Assembly (NCBI GenBank): GCA_026392575.1
Contig: JAPLBU010000407.1
Span: 1-5,648, forward strand
DNA: 5,648 nucleotides
Direction: 5' to 3'
From: Actinomycetota bacterium
GTDB taxonomy: Bacteria; Actinomycetota; Actinomycetes; S36-B12
The notes beneath the pieces are model-generated. The model did no database searches and was not told the DNA's origin. It saw only the letters and a program-made list of their open reading frames with translations. Shown piece by piece: positions 1 through 5,516 of this stretch (position 1 is the first letter of the stretch; each line of letters begins with the position of its first letter). The position numbers and the translations under genes were made by a program.

Positions 1-147
1 GACGGCGGACTTGCCGCAGTAGGAGCCGATCTCCAGTAGCGGTCCGGCGCGGCCGCCGTCGAGCCCGGCGTCGTGCAGGGCCATTCCTTCGTCATCCGGC
101 ATGAACCCCTTAGCCGCGCGGGCCACGGCGAGTGCGTCAGGTCGCAT
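1..147 (-). CDS. Class I SAM-dependent methyltransferase, N-terminal part (gene runs off the left edge)
   Basis: Forty-nine codons are visible, starting at an ATG (147-145) and open to the window edge; the C-terminal part lies outside. Residues 1-20 (MRPDALAVARAAKGFMPDDE) followed by GMALHD resemble the N-terminus of actinobacterial class I methyltransferases of the Methyltransf_24 kind. Residues 37-48 (LLEIGSYCGKSA) are SAM-binding motif I (E-x-G-x-x-x-G-K-S). The start overlaps the end of the upstream DUF1801 gene by 11 nt and has no clear Shine-Dalgarno, so translation is probably coupled to that gene. The substrate cannot be judged from this fragment. I am confident of the family from motif I plus the N-terminal pattern, but not of any specific role. 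Confidence 0.8.
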   Translation of the reverse strand, partial: MRPDALAVARAAKGFMPDDEGMALHDAGLDGGRAGPLLEIGSYCGKSAV

Positions 148-571
148 CGTGCATCGCCAGGAAGGCGTCGAGTGGCACGGCCGCGATGGCCTGCCCGATG
201 ACATCGAGCGGCAGGTCGTCGAGGCGGCGGAAGCGCACGCACGACTTCCCGATGTCCATGCGCTTGCCGGTGGCTCGGTAGGCGTCCTCGAACCGGGCTC
301 GCACGGGCTCGCTGCCGTAGATGGCGCTGAGGTAGACGGCCATGTAGTTCTTCTGGGAGGCAAGTGCTGCGTAGGCAAGCGGCTGCCCGTTGTAGGTGTC
401 CGGGCAGGTGGTGAGCGGCACCTCGTAGGTGATCATCCCCCAGCTCATGGTTTCGGTGATCCCGGCCGGGAGATTGTCCAGGATGACCTGCCGAACGGCG
501 GAAAGCGCGTCCCGTCGGTCTGGGGGCAGGGCGGCCAGGTACTCGTCGACGGTGGCCGCCTCACTGCGCAT
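137..571 (-). CDS. DUF1801 (YdhG/Fra-like) protein, putative iron chaperone
   Basis: A 144-residue soluble protein with no signal peptide or membrane segment. It shows the DUF1801 pattern throughout: TVDEYLAALPPDRR (7-20), MSWGMITYEVPL (42-53), ASQKNYMAVYL (71-81) and the C-terminal GKRMDIGKSCVRF..LDDLP (102-121). DUF1801 proteins have a frataxin-like fold, and the Bacillus subtilis member Fra (YdhG) is described as an intracellular iron chaperone; whether this one binds iron is inference. The ATG at 571 was chosen because it gives the usual family N-terminus. A GTG at 625 would add 18 residues, lacks family similarity and would sit inside the putative operator. The gene is divergent from the iron permease and its stop lies inside the methyltransferase start region. 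It could also be an uncharacterised DUF1801 protein unrelated to iron. Confidence 0.85.
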   Translation of the reverse strand: MRSEAATVDEYLAALPPDRRDALSAVRQVILDNLPAGITETMSWGMITYEVPLTTCPDTYNGQPLAYAALASQKNYMAVYLSAIYGSEPVRARFEDAYRATGKRMDIGKSCVRFRRLDDLPLDVIGQAIAAVPLDAFLAMHDAT

Positions 572-622
572 GCGCGCAACGGTAGCCCCGGTCGTGCCAG
601 ACTTGCATCCGTTCCGCCGAAG

Positions 623-659
623 CACTTAGGGTTACCTCACTAAGGGTAGCCTTAGTGAA
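623..659. promoter_or_regulatory. Putative DtxR/IdeR-type iron-repressor operator between DUF1801 and efeU
   Basis: CACTAAGG (638-645) and CCTTAGTG (650-657) form a perfect 8-bp inverted repeat around the spacer GTAG. Reading 19 bases from 641 against the DtxR consensus TWAGGTWAGSCTWACCTWA gives 15 of 19 matches by hand; a second, weaker register from 626 gives 12 of 19. The two registers lie exactly 15 bp apart, and the segments 623-637 and 638-652 match at 12 of 15 positions as a tandem direct repeat. TAGCCT (647-652) inside the site fits an actinobacterial -10 (TANNNT) for efeU, and TACCCT on the other strand fits one for the divergent gene, so binding could repress both. I infer iron-dependent repression from the motif plus an iron permease next door. 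Another palindrome-binding repressor remains possible. Confidence 0.6.
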
Positions 660-670
660 CATCGACATCT

Positions 671-675
671 GGGAG
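671..675 (+). promoter_or_regulatory. Ribosome binding site that fixes the efeU start
   Basis: GGGAG ends 6 nt before the GTG at 682, an ideal spacing. It argues for that start rather than the upstream in-frame GTG at 655, which lies inside the inverted repeat and has no SD. Confidence 0.75.
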
Positions 676-681
676 CCGTAC

Positions 682-1545
682 GTGTTCAGCAGTTTCCTTA
701 TCGGCCTGCGAGAGGGCCTAGAAGCGGCGCTTATCGTGGCCATCCTCGTGGCGTACCTGGTTCGCACGGGGAACGGCCATGCCGTCAGGCGGGTCTGGCT
801 CGGGGTCGCTGCGGCGCTCGTGGTCTCGATCCTGATCGGAATCGTGCTCGTCCTGATCGACGAGTCCCTCGGGGAGACCGTCGAGCCTGCCTTTGCCGGC
901 ACGATGTCCCTTGTCGCCGTCGGGCTCATCACGTGGATGATCTTCTGGATGGCCACGCGAGCCAAGGGGATCAGCGCTCACCTCCATGGCGAGATGGATC
1001 GCGCCCTGGCTACCAGCACGGTTGCCGTCGCCTTCGTCGCCTTCGTCGCTGTCCTCCGCGAGGGAGCCGAGACGGCACTGTTCCTATGGGCCGGCATCAA
1101 TGCGGCGGGCAGCACGGTGGCTCCGCTCCTGGGCGCGCTGCTGGGCCTGGCGACGGCGGTCGCTCTCGGCTTCGTCGTCTACCGCGGTGCGGTGCGACTC
1201 AATCTCGGACGGCTGTTCACCTGGACGGGAGCTGCGCTCGTCATCGTCGCGGGCGGTGTACTGCGATATGCCGTCCACGAGTTCCAGGAGATCGGCTGGC
1301 TCCCGGGCGAGGACAACGTGGCATTCGACGTGTCGGGGACCTTCGCGCCGGATGGCGTCGTGGCGACGATCGTTCGTGGCCTGGTGAACCTGGTGCCGAC
1401 AATGACCTGGCTCGAGGTCGTGGCCTGGGTCGCCTATGTGGTGCCGACGCTGATCCTGTTCTTCTGGGTCATCAACAAGCGCGACAACGCGCCCCAGCGC
1501 ACGCCGGAATCGGATGAGGATCTGGCTGAGGCACCAAGCCTTTAG
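682..1545 (+). CDS. efeU: EfeU/FTR1-family iron permease
   Basis: A 287-residue polytopic membrane protein, close to the length of E. coli EfeU, with about seven hydrophobic segments. The two iron-translocation signatures of the FTR1 family are present: REGLE at 10-14 in the first helix and REGAE at 126-130 in the fourth. Also conserved are TWMIFWM (84-90), the GLATAVALGF block (155-164) and HEFQE (199-203). From the GTG at 682 the protein begins (M)FSSFLIGLREGLEAALIV, lining up with the E. coli start. A start at 655 would add nine residues and is disfavoured. In EfeUOB systems EfeU carries iron across the cytoplasmic membrane together with periplasmic or extracytoplasmic EfeO and the haem peroxidase EfeB. 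Neither lies beside it here, so it may act alone or with distant partners. A DtxR-like operator precedes it, suggesting induction in low iron. Its stop overlaps the stop of the convergent transpeptidase gene. The tail (270-287) is acidic and polar. Confidence 0.93.
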   Translation: MFSSFLIGLREGLEAALIVAILVAYLVRTGNGHAVRRVWLGVAAALVVSILIGIVLVLIDESLGETVEPAFAGTMSLVAVGLITWMIFWMATRAKGISAHLHGEMDRALATSTVAVAFVAFVAVLREGAETALFLWAGINAAGSTVAPLLGALLGLATAVALGFVVYRGAVRLNLGRLFTWTGAALVIVAGGVLRYAVHEFQEIGWLPGEDNVAFDVSGTFAPDGVVATIVRGLVNLVPTMTWLEVVAWVAYVVPTLILFFWVINKRDNAPQRTPESDEDLAEAPSL

Positions 1546-2432
1546 GACCAGTAGACATATACGCGGGTGCCCACTGCGACCTTCTCGAAGAGCGCGGTCG
1601 CGATGTCCATGTCGCGGATCCCGATGCAGCCGTGCGATCCGCGGCTGTAGCCCACGCTGGCGAAGTCAGGGGAGTAGTGCACGGCCTCGTCGCCGTTGAA
1701 GAACATCGCGCGGGGCATCCACGAGTGGTAGATGCTCGAGACGTGGTTGAAGCTCTTCTCCTTGATGGTGAACAGCCCTTCACCCGTCTCCATCCCTGAG
1801 GCACCGAAACGCGCGTCCGTTGTCATCTTGACCTTGCCGTTGACGACGTAGCGCAGCGTCCGGGTCGTCTTGTCGATGCACAGCGACTGCTTCACCTCGC
1901 TGCATCGCAGCGGCAGGATGCCGAGCGGCTCGGCCATCCGTGCGAGCATGGTCCAGGTGCGCTTGTTGGCGACACCCGTCGGCGTCAGCCAGTTCTTCGT
2001 CTGGAATGCCTTCACCGCTGCAACCGTCGAGCCGCCATAGGCCTGCCGACTGGTGTTGCTCGCATCGATGTCGTACCCCAGCCAGTCCAGGCGCTCCTGC
2101 ACCCGCGCGACCCGGTATCCGTAGTGGCCCTTGCGCAGCGGCAGCTGCGCCCGCGGCGGGATCAACGACGGTGCGCCGGGCGCGGTCTGCGCGGCCATCA
2201 CCACGTTGACGGAGACGGGCCCGTCGGGCGACGTGGCTTCTGGGGACGCAGACGCGGATGTGGGAACGGAGGCAGACGCAGATGCAGAGGCAGACGGGGC
2301 GGGCTCAGTGGCGGTCGAGGCAGTGGTCGGCGTGGGCGAGGGCGACTCGTCGGCCGCCGCCGGGACAGCCGCCACCATTGATCCGGTCAGCAACGCTGCC
2401 AGCACGAGCAACGCGGGGGAATCACGGTGCAT
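1542..2432 (-). CDS. Secreted L,D-transpeptidase (YkuD domain) with peptidoglycan-binding domain
   Basis: A 296-residue exported protein. Residues 1-27 form a signal peptide ending near VPAAA. A Ser/Ala/Thr/Pro linker follows (28-70), then a PG_binding_1-type domain (about 98-166, LPLRKGHYGYRVARVQERL...), then a YkuD domain (about 185-295). The catalytic motif SHGC is at 266-269, giving nucleophile Cys269 and His267, with His252 upstream (VHYSPDF). Such enzymes make 3-3 peptidoglycan cross-links or attach proteins to the wall, outside the membrane. Cys177 and Cys185 could form a disulfide. The position two after the catalytic Cys is Gly271, where the family motif HGChN usually has Asn. The ATG at 2432 was chosen because the signal peptide starts there; a GTG at 2516 would add 28 residues and overlap the upstream gene. 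The upstream PRT-hydrolase gene ends 59 nt away, so co-transcription is likely, though TAGGGT (2479-2474, minus strand) could be its own -10. Confidence 0.92.
   Translation of the reverse strand: MHRDSPALLVLAALLTGSMVAAVPAAADESPSPTPTTASTATEPAPSASASASASVPTSASASPEATSPDGPVSVNVVMAAQTAPGAPSLIPPRAQLPLRKGHYGYRVARVQERLDWLGYDIDASNTSRQAYGGSTVAAVKAFQTKNWLTPTGVANKRTWTMLARMAEPLGILPLRCSEVKQSLCIDKTTRTLRYVVNGKVKMTTDARFGASGMETGEGLFTIKEKSFNHVSSIYHSWMPRAMFFNGDEAVHYSPDFASVGYSRGSHGCIGIRDMDIATALFEKVAVGTRVYVYWS
2223..2351 (-). repeat. Low-complexity Ser/Ala/Thr/Pro linker with a degenerate hexanucleotide repeat
   Basis: These bases encode residues 28-70 of the L,D-transpeptidase. The core (about 2245-2295) is an imperfect GCAGAC/GCAGAT/GAGGCA run encoding alternating Ser-Ala pairs. 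It is a flexible spacer between membrane-proximal sequence and the wall-binding domain, typical of surface proteins, and its length could vary between strains by slippage. Confidence 0.7.
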
Positions 2433-2491
2433 GTGTCCACGGTAGGCGCGCTCATGCCCGAAATGCCGGAATGACCCTATGGCACGCGAGG

Positions 2492-3784
2492 TCAGCGTAG
2501 GTAGTTGAGGAACCACGACTGCGCCAATCGAGCGGCCTGTGCCAGGGTGCCGGGCTCCTCGAAGAGGTGGGTCGCTCCGCGCACGATCTCCAGTAGGTTC
2601 GGGCAGGTCAGTTGCCTCTGCGCCTCGCGGTTGAGGTCGATCACGGGCAGATCGTTGGCACCCACGATGAGCAGGGTCGGCACCTGGACCTTCGTGAGCC
2701 AGTCACCCGCCAGATCAGGGCGCCCACCCCGGGACACGACGGCCATGACGTCGTTCGGCTTGCGGGCGGCGGCGACGAGGGCAGTCGCCGCACCGGTTGA
2801 CGCACCGAAGTAGCCGAGGGGCAGGCCGTCGACATCGGGCCGGTCGCGAAGCCACCGGGTCGCGTGCGACAGTCGGCCGGCCAGCATCTCGATATCGAGC
2901 ACATTGCGCCGGACATCTGCCTCGTCGGCCGTGAGCAGGTCGAGCAGCAGCGTGCCCAGACCGGCCCCGTTGAGCACCTTGGCGACGGCTCCATTGCGGG
3001 GACTGTGCCACCCGCTCCCGCTGCCGTGGGCGAAGAGCACGATGCCGCCCGCCCCGGTGGGGATGGTCAGGTGCCCGGCGAGATTCAGTTCGTCGAACGT
3101 GACGGTCACATTCTCGTCGACGCACATTCGGACGGCATCTCCCGCAACGTCGCGGCGTGGATGTGCTCGCAGGATGGCAACAACCTGCTCGTCGTCGATC
3201 TGGTTGAAGGTCTGGTAGCTCTCGCTGACGGATCGGAAGGAAGCAGGTGTCTCCAGGCACACCAGGTCGTCGACCATGGCGCCGAGCCATGTCACGGCCT
3301 CGGCGGATCCGACGGGGACGGCGAGCGTCACGTGCGCAGCTCCGAGGTTCTTGACGACGGCGACCCCGGCAGCGGCTGTCGATCCCGTGGCCATGCCGTC
3401 GTCAACGATGATGACGTTGCGGCCGGCGATACCGAGCGCCGCACGGCCTCCGCGATACGTCTGGACACGCCGGTCGATCTCCCCGCGCTCGGCCGCTGCC
3501 GTCATCTCGACCTGATCGCTGGTCGCCCGGACCAGACGGCGGGTGGCGTGGTCGATGATCAGCACCCCGCCTTCGCCGACGGCACCCATGGCGAACTCCG
3601 GATTCCCGGGAGCACCGAGTTTGCGGACCACCATGACATCGAGGTCGGCATCGAGGGCCACGGCAACCTCGAGGGCGACGGGCAGCCCGCCGCGCGGGAG
3701 CCCGAGCACGAGCGGGCGCGGCCGGTCGTAATCGGCCAGGCGGGCAGCCACCAGGCGGCCGGCCCGGCTGCGGTCGGAGAACAT
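2492..3784 (-). CDS. Phosphoribosyltransferase fused to alpha/beta-hydrolase (dienelactone-hydrolase-like)
   Basis: A 430-residue cytoplasmic two-domain protein. Residues 1-205 form a type I phosphoribosyltransferase: LGLPRGGLPVALEVA (27-41), RKLGAPGNPEFAMGAVGE (54-71) and the PRPP-binding loop VIIVDDGMATGST (124-136) with Asp128-Asp129. Residues 225-430 form an alpha/beta-hydrolase: oxyanion region FAHGSGSG (251-258), nucleophile elbow GASTG with Ser329, acid Asp378 (VGANDLP) and His406 (GATHLFEE). A full triad and an intact PRPP motif suggest both domains are active, but neither substrate is known. This fusion is recurrent in actinobacteria; I recall M. tuberculosis Rv0571c, a DosR (hypoxia/dormancy) regulon gene, as having it. 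The ATG at 3784 has GGAGG five nt upstream and gives the family N-terminus MFSDRSRAGR; the ATG at 3808 would start before that SD. It diverges from the tRNA/tig unit and precedes the L,D-transpeptidase gene by 59 nt. Confidence 0.9.
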   Translation of the reverse strand: MFSDRSRAGRLVAARLADYDRPRPLVLGLPRGGLPVALEVAVALDADLDVMVVRKLGAPGNPEFAMGAVGEGGVLIIDHATRRLVRATSDQVEMTAAAERGEIDRRVQTYRGGRAALGIAGRNVIIVDDGMATGSTAAAGVAVVKNLGAAHVTLAVPVGSAEAVTWLGAMVDDLVCLETPASFRSVSESYQTFNQIDDEQVVAILRAHPRRDVAGDAVRMCVDENVTVTFDELNLAGHLTIPTGAGGIVLFAHGSGSGWHSPRNGAVAKVLNGAGLGTLLLDLLTADEADVRRNVLDIEMLAGRLSHATRWLRDRPDVDGLPLGYFGASTGAATALVAAARKPNDVMAVVSRGGRPDLAGDWLTKVQVPTLLIVGANDLPVIDLNREAQRQLTCPNLLEIVRGATHLFEEPGTLAQAARLAQSWFLNYLR

Positions 3785-3788
3785 GGAC

Positions 3789-3794
3789 ACCTCC
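3789..3794 (-). promoter_or_regulatory. Ribosome binding site that fixes the PRT-hydrolase start
   Basis: On the minus strand GGAGGT (3794-3789) stands 4-5 nt before the ATG at 3784. It is a near-perfect Shine-Dalgarno and excludes the upstream in-frame ATG at 3808 as the main start. Confidence 0.8.
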
Positions 3795-3901
3795 GCTGGC
3801 AGGGCCAAGGAGGGGCGGCGCCTACCGTCTTCATCATGGCACTCGGCGGCGGAGGAAGTAACCCGCTGGAGACCCTGTCAGGGGTCGGTAGCGGCAGCCC
3901 C

Positions 3902-3907
3902 TAGACT
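3902..3907 (+). promoter_or_regulatory. Probable -10 element of the tRNA (and possibly tig) promoter
   Basis: TAGACT fits the actinobacterial -10 pattern TANNNT and lies 14 nt before the first tRNA base, which would give a leader of only a few nucleotides. No good -35 is seen at 16-18 bp; CTGTCA (3875-3880) is 21 bp away. The rest of the 137-nt gap between PRT-hydrolase and the tRNA holds only a small imperfect palindrome (3871-3886) and no gene I can support. Confidence 0.45.
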
Positions 3908-3921
3908 CGTCCCTTGCTGCG

Positions 3922-3997
3922 CGGGGCGTAGCGTAGTGGCTAGCGCGCCTGCTTTGTGAGCAGGATACCGTGAGTTCGAATCTCCCCGCCCCGACCA
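3922..3997 (+). tRNA. tRNA with proline-type body and TGT (Thr, ACA) anticodon; possibly mutated or decaying tRNA-Pro
   Basis: A complete cloverleaf of 76 nt including an encoded CCA. The acceptor CGGGGCG (3922-3928) pairs perfectly with CGCCCCG (3987-3993), with A73 at 3994. The D-stem is GCGT/GCGC with one wobble, and GG is present in the D-loop. The anticodon stem CCTGC/GCAGG is perfect around loop TTTGTGA (3953-3959), placing the anticodon TGT at 3955-3957. The T-arm is GTGAG-TTCGAAT-CTCCC with a T-C mismatch at pair 50-64. C1-G72 with A73, and a TTTGNGA loop with G37, are hallmarks of bacterial tRNA-Pro(TGG). Threonine tRNAs usually have G1-C72 and A37. So the body is Pro-like and only base 36 departs (G to T). 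It lies 54 nt before tig and may be co-transcribed with it. The gene is certain; its amino acid is not. Confidence 0.85.
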
Positions 3998-4003
3998 CTC
4001 AGA

Positions 4004-4017
4004 GCTGGGTTTCCAGC
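4004..4017 (+). other. Small hairpin between the tRNA and tig
   Basis: GCTGG (4004-4008) and CCAGC (4013-4017) pair around a GTTT loop, seven nt after the encoded CCA. There is no T-tract, so it looks more like a processing or leader structure than a terminator. This leaves read-through from the tRNA into tig plausible. Confidence 0.35.
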
Positions 4018-4036
4018 GTGGGGTCACCGACTATCT

Positions 4037-4040
4037 GGAG
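4037..4040 (+). promoter_or_regulatory. Ribosome binding site of tig
   Basis: GGAG lies 11 nt before the GTG start at 4052, somewhat longer than optimal. No better-placed SD or alternative start is visible, and the protein N-terminus matches the family exactly. Confidence 0.5.
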
Positions 4041-4051
4041 ACTGATCTGCC

Positions 4052-5413
4052 GTGAAGAGCGACGTCGAGACCCTGTCCCCGACCCGGGTCAAGCTGACCG
4101 TTGAGGTTCCCTTCGAGGAGCTCAAGCCCAGCATGGACGCGGCCTACGGGCGGATCGCCAAGAGCGTGAACGTTCCCGGGTTCCGCAAGGGCAAGGTGCC
4201 CGCTCGCATCATCGAGCAGCGCTTCGGCCGCGACGCCGTGATCGAGGAGGCCGTCAACGACGCGCTGCCGAAGGCTTACGACGAGGCGCTGCGCACCAAC
4301 AGCATCGTCCCCATCGGCCGCCCGGACTTCGACGTGAGCGAGGTGCTTGACGGCCAGCCGCTGACGTTCACGGCCGAGGTCGACGTGCGACCCGAGTTCG
4401 ATCTTCCTGACTACTCATCGCTCAAGGTTGAGGTCGCCAACGCGACTCCCACCGACGACGATGTCACCGAGCAGCTCGACAGCCTGCGCGGCCGGTTCGC
4501 CAGCCTCAACGAGGTCGAGCGCGCAGCTGCCGACGGCGACGTCCTGCTCGTGGACCTGGCCGGCGCCACTCCCGAAGGCGACGCCGTCGAGGACCTCGTC
4601 GGTACGGCACTGTCCTACGAGCTCGGCACCGACGGCATGCTGCCCGGCTTCGACGAGGCCGTCCGCGGCGCCTCGAAGGACGAGGTGCGTACGTTCGCGT
4701 TCACCCCGCAGAACGGTGACTGGTCGGGGATTGAGCTCACCGTCACCACCACCGTCAAGGCCGTGCGCGAGCGCGAGCTGCCGGCGCTGGACGACGACTT
4801 CGCGCAGCTGGCATCCGAGTTCGACACCGTTGACGAGCTCCGTGCCGACGTGCTCACCCGCCTCGAGCGCGTCAAGCGTCTCGAGCAGGGCGCCGAGGCC
4901 CGCAACAACGTGCTTCAGGTGCTGCTCGACTCGATCGACATCCCGCTGCCGGAAGGCGCCATCGCCACCGAGGTCGATGAGCACTTCGCCGACGGCCACG
5001 ACAGTGGCGAGGAGCATCGCGCAGAGGTTGAGCAGCAGCCGCGCGAGTCGATGAAGAGCCAGCTCGTCCTCGACAAGATCGCAGAGACCGAGGAGGTCTC
5101 CGTCGGTGAGACCGAGCTGTCCGCTTGGCTGATCCAGCAGTCGCCTCGCTATGGCATGAGCCCCGACGCGTTCGCGCAGGCGCTCGTCGAGGCCGGCCAG
5201 GTCCCGATGGCGATCCAGGACATCCGTCGCGCAAAGGCGCTCGCGGTTGTGCTCGAGTCGGCGACCGTCGTCGATGCCGATGGCAACCCGGTCGACCTGA
5301 AGGCCCTCGACGCCGAGATGAACCGCATGCCCGGCATGCCGGACATGATCGAGGTCGACGAAGACGACGAGGCAACTGAGTCCGACGAGGCAGCTGACGC
5401 CGACAAGGCGTAG
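4052..5413 (+). CDS. tig: Trigger factor, ribosome-associated chaperone and peptidyl-prolyl isomerase
   Basis: A 453-residue protein of normal trigger factor length. Residues 1-145 are the ribosome-binding domain, with the signature GFRKGK at 43-48, the same positions as in E. coli, where it contacts ribosomal protein L23 near the exit tunnel. Residues about 155-243 form the FKBP-type PPIase domain (ADGDVLLVDLAG, LPGFDEAVRGA). Residues about 245-430 form the helical chaperone arms. The tail (433-453) is strongly acidic with many Asp and Glu, common in actinobacterial trigger factors. The GTG start gives MKSDVETLSPTRVKLTVEVP, the standard N-terminus. It lies downstream of the tRNA on the same strand. 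In many actinobacteria clpP follows tig; here the next gene is instead convergent, judging from the end of the window. Confidence 0.97.
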   Translation: MKSDVETLSPTRVKLTVEVPFEELKPSMDAAYGRIAKSVNVPGFRKGKVPARIIEQRFGRDAVIEEAVNDALPKAYDEALRTNSIVPIGRPDFDVSEVLDGQPLTFTAEVDVRPEFDLPDYSSLKVEVANATPTDDDVTEQLDSLRGRFASLNEVERAAADGDVLLVDLAGATPEGDAVEDLVGTALSYELGTDGMLPGFDEAVRGASKDEVRTFAFTPQNGDWSGIELTVTTTVKAVRERELPALDDDFAQLASEFDTVDELRADVLTRLERVKRLEQGAEARNNVLQVLLDSIDIPLPEGAIATEVDEHFADGHDSGEEHRAEVEQQPRESMKSQLVLDKIAETEEVSVGETELSAWLIQQSPRYGMSPDAFAQALVEAGQVPMAIQDIRRAKALAVVLESATVVDADGNPVDLKALDAEMNRMPGMPDMIEVDEDDEATESDEAADADKA

Positions 5414-5436
5414 CCCGTCCGTCACCGACCACTTGC

Positions 5437-5494
5437 CGAACGGCCAGTAGTGGGGCTGCTTTCCGCCCGGAGAGCCCCCACCACTGGCCGTTCG
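5437..5494. terminator. Long hairpin after tig, probable (bidirectional) terminator
   Basis: The arms 5437-5457 and 5473-5494 pair over about 20 bp: CGAACGGCCAGT pairs perfectly with ACTGGCCGTTCG, then comes one mismatch, then GTGGGG/CCCCCAC with a bulge. The inner CTTTCCG (5459-5465) and CGGAGAG (5468-5474) offer an alternative that extends the stem. It begins 24 nt after the tig stop. No T-tract follows on either strand, which is common for actinobacterial terminators. As minus-strand RNA the single A-C mismatch becomes a G-U pair. Confidence 0.65.
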
Positions 5495-5516
5495 CATGTG
5501 CGGGGCGGTGGTGTCG

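Noticed and set aside
101..643. 180-codon plus-strand open frame opposite DUF1801
   Set aside because: It is a shadow of the DUF1801 and methyltransferase genes, with no SD or family similarity.
655..681. Upstream GTG start for efeU
   Set aside because: It lies within the inverted repeat without an SD; the GTG at 682 has GGGAG at 6 nt and matches the family N-terminus.
3871..3886. Palindrome GACCCTGTCAGGGGTC near the tRNA promoter
   Set aside because: It is short and imperfect, with no known regulator match, and is easily expected by chance in GC-rich DNA.
2864..3904. 346-codon plus-strand open frame opposite the PRT-hydrolase gene
   Set aside because: It is antisense to a gene with clear catalytic motifs, has no recognisable domain, and long empty frames are expected opposite GC-rich genes.
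3836..3904. 22-codon plus-strand ORF (MALGGGGSNPLETLSGVGSG...) before the tRNA
   Set aside because: The nearest strong SD (AAGGAGG, 3807-3813) is 22 nt from the ATG, too far to serve it. The ORF also runs through the probable tRNA -10, and no family is recognisable.
3953..3959. Reading the anticodon as GTG (His)
   Set aside because: Shifting the loop by one base breaks the perfect CCTGC/GCAGG stem, and the acceptor end lacks the G-1/C73 arrangement of tRNA-His.
4415..5497. 360-codon minus-strand open frame opposite tig
   Set aside because: It overlaps an unmistakable trigger factor and its start lies beyond the post-tig hairpin. The protein is low-complexity Leu/Gly/Val/Arg with no family pattern.
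5489..5502. ClgR-like box (GTTCGC...GCG) suggesting a clpP promoter after tig
   Set aside because: The spacing is 4 nt where the motif I recall has 5, half the site is in the hairpin arm, and the gene that follows is convergent, not clpP.
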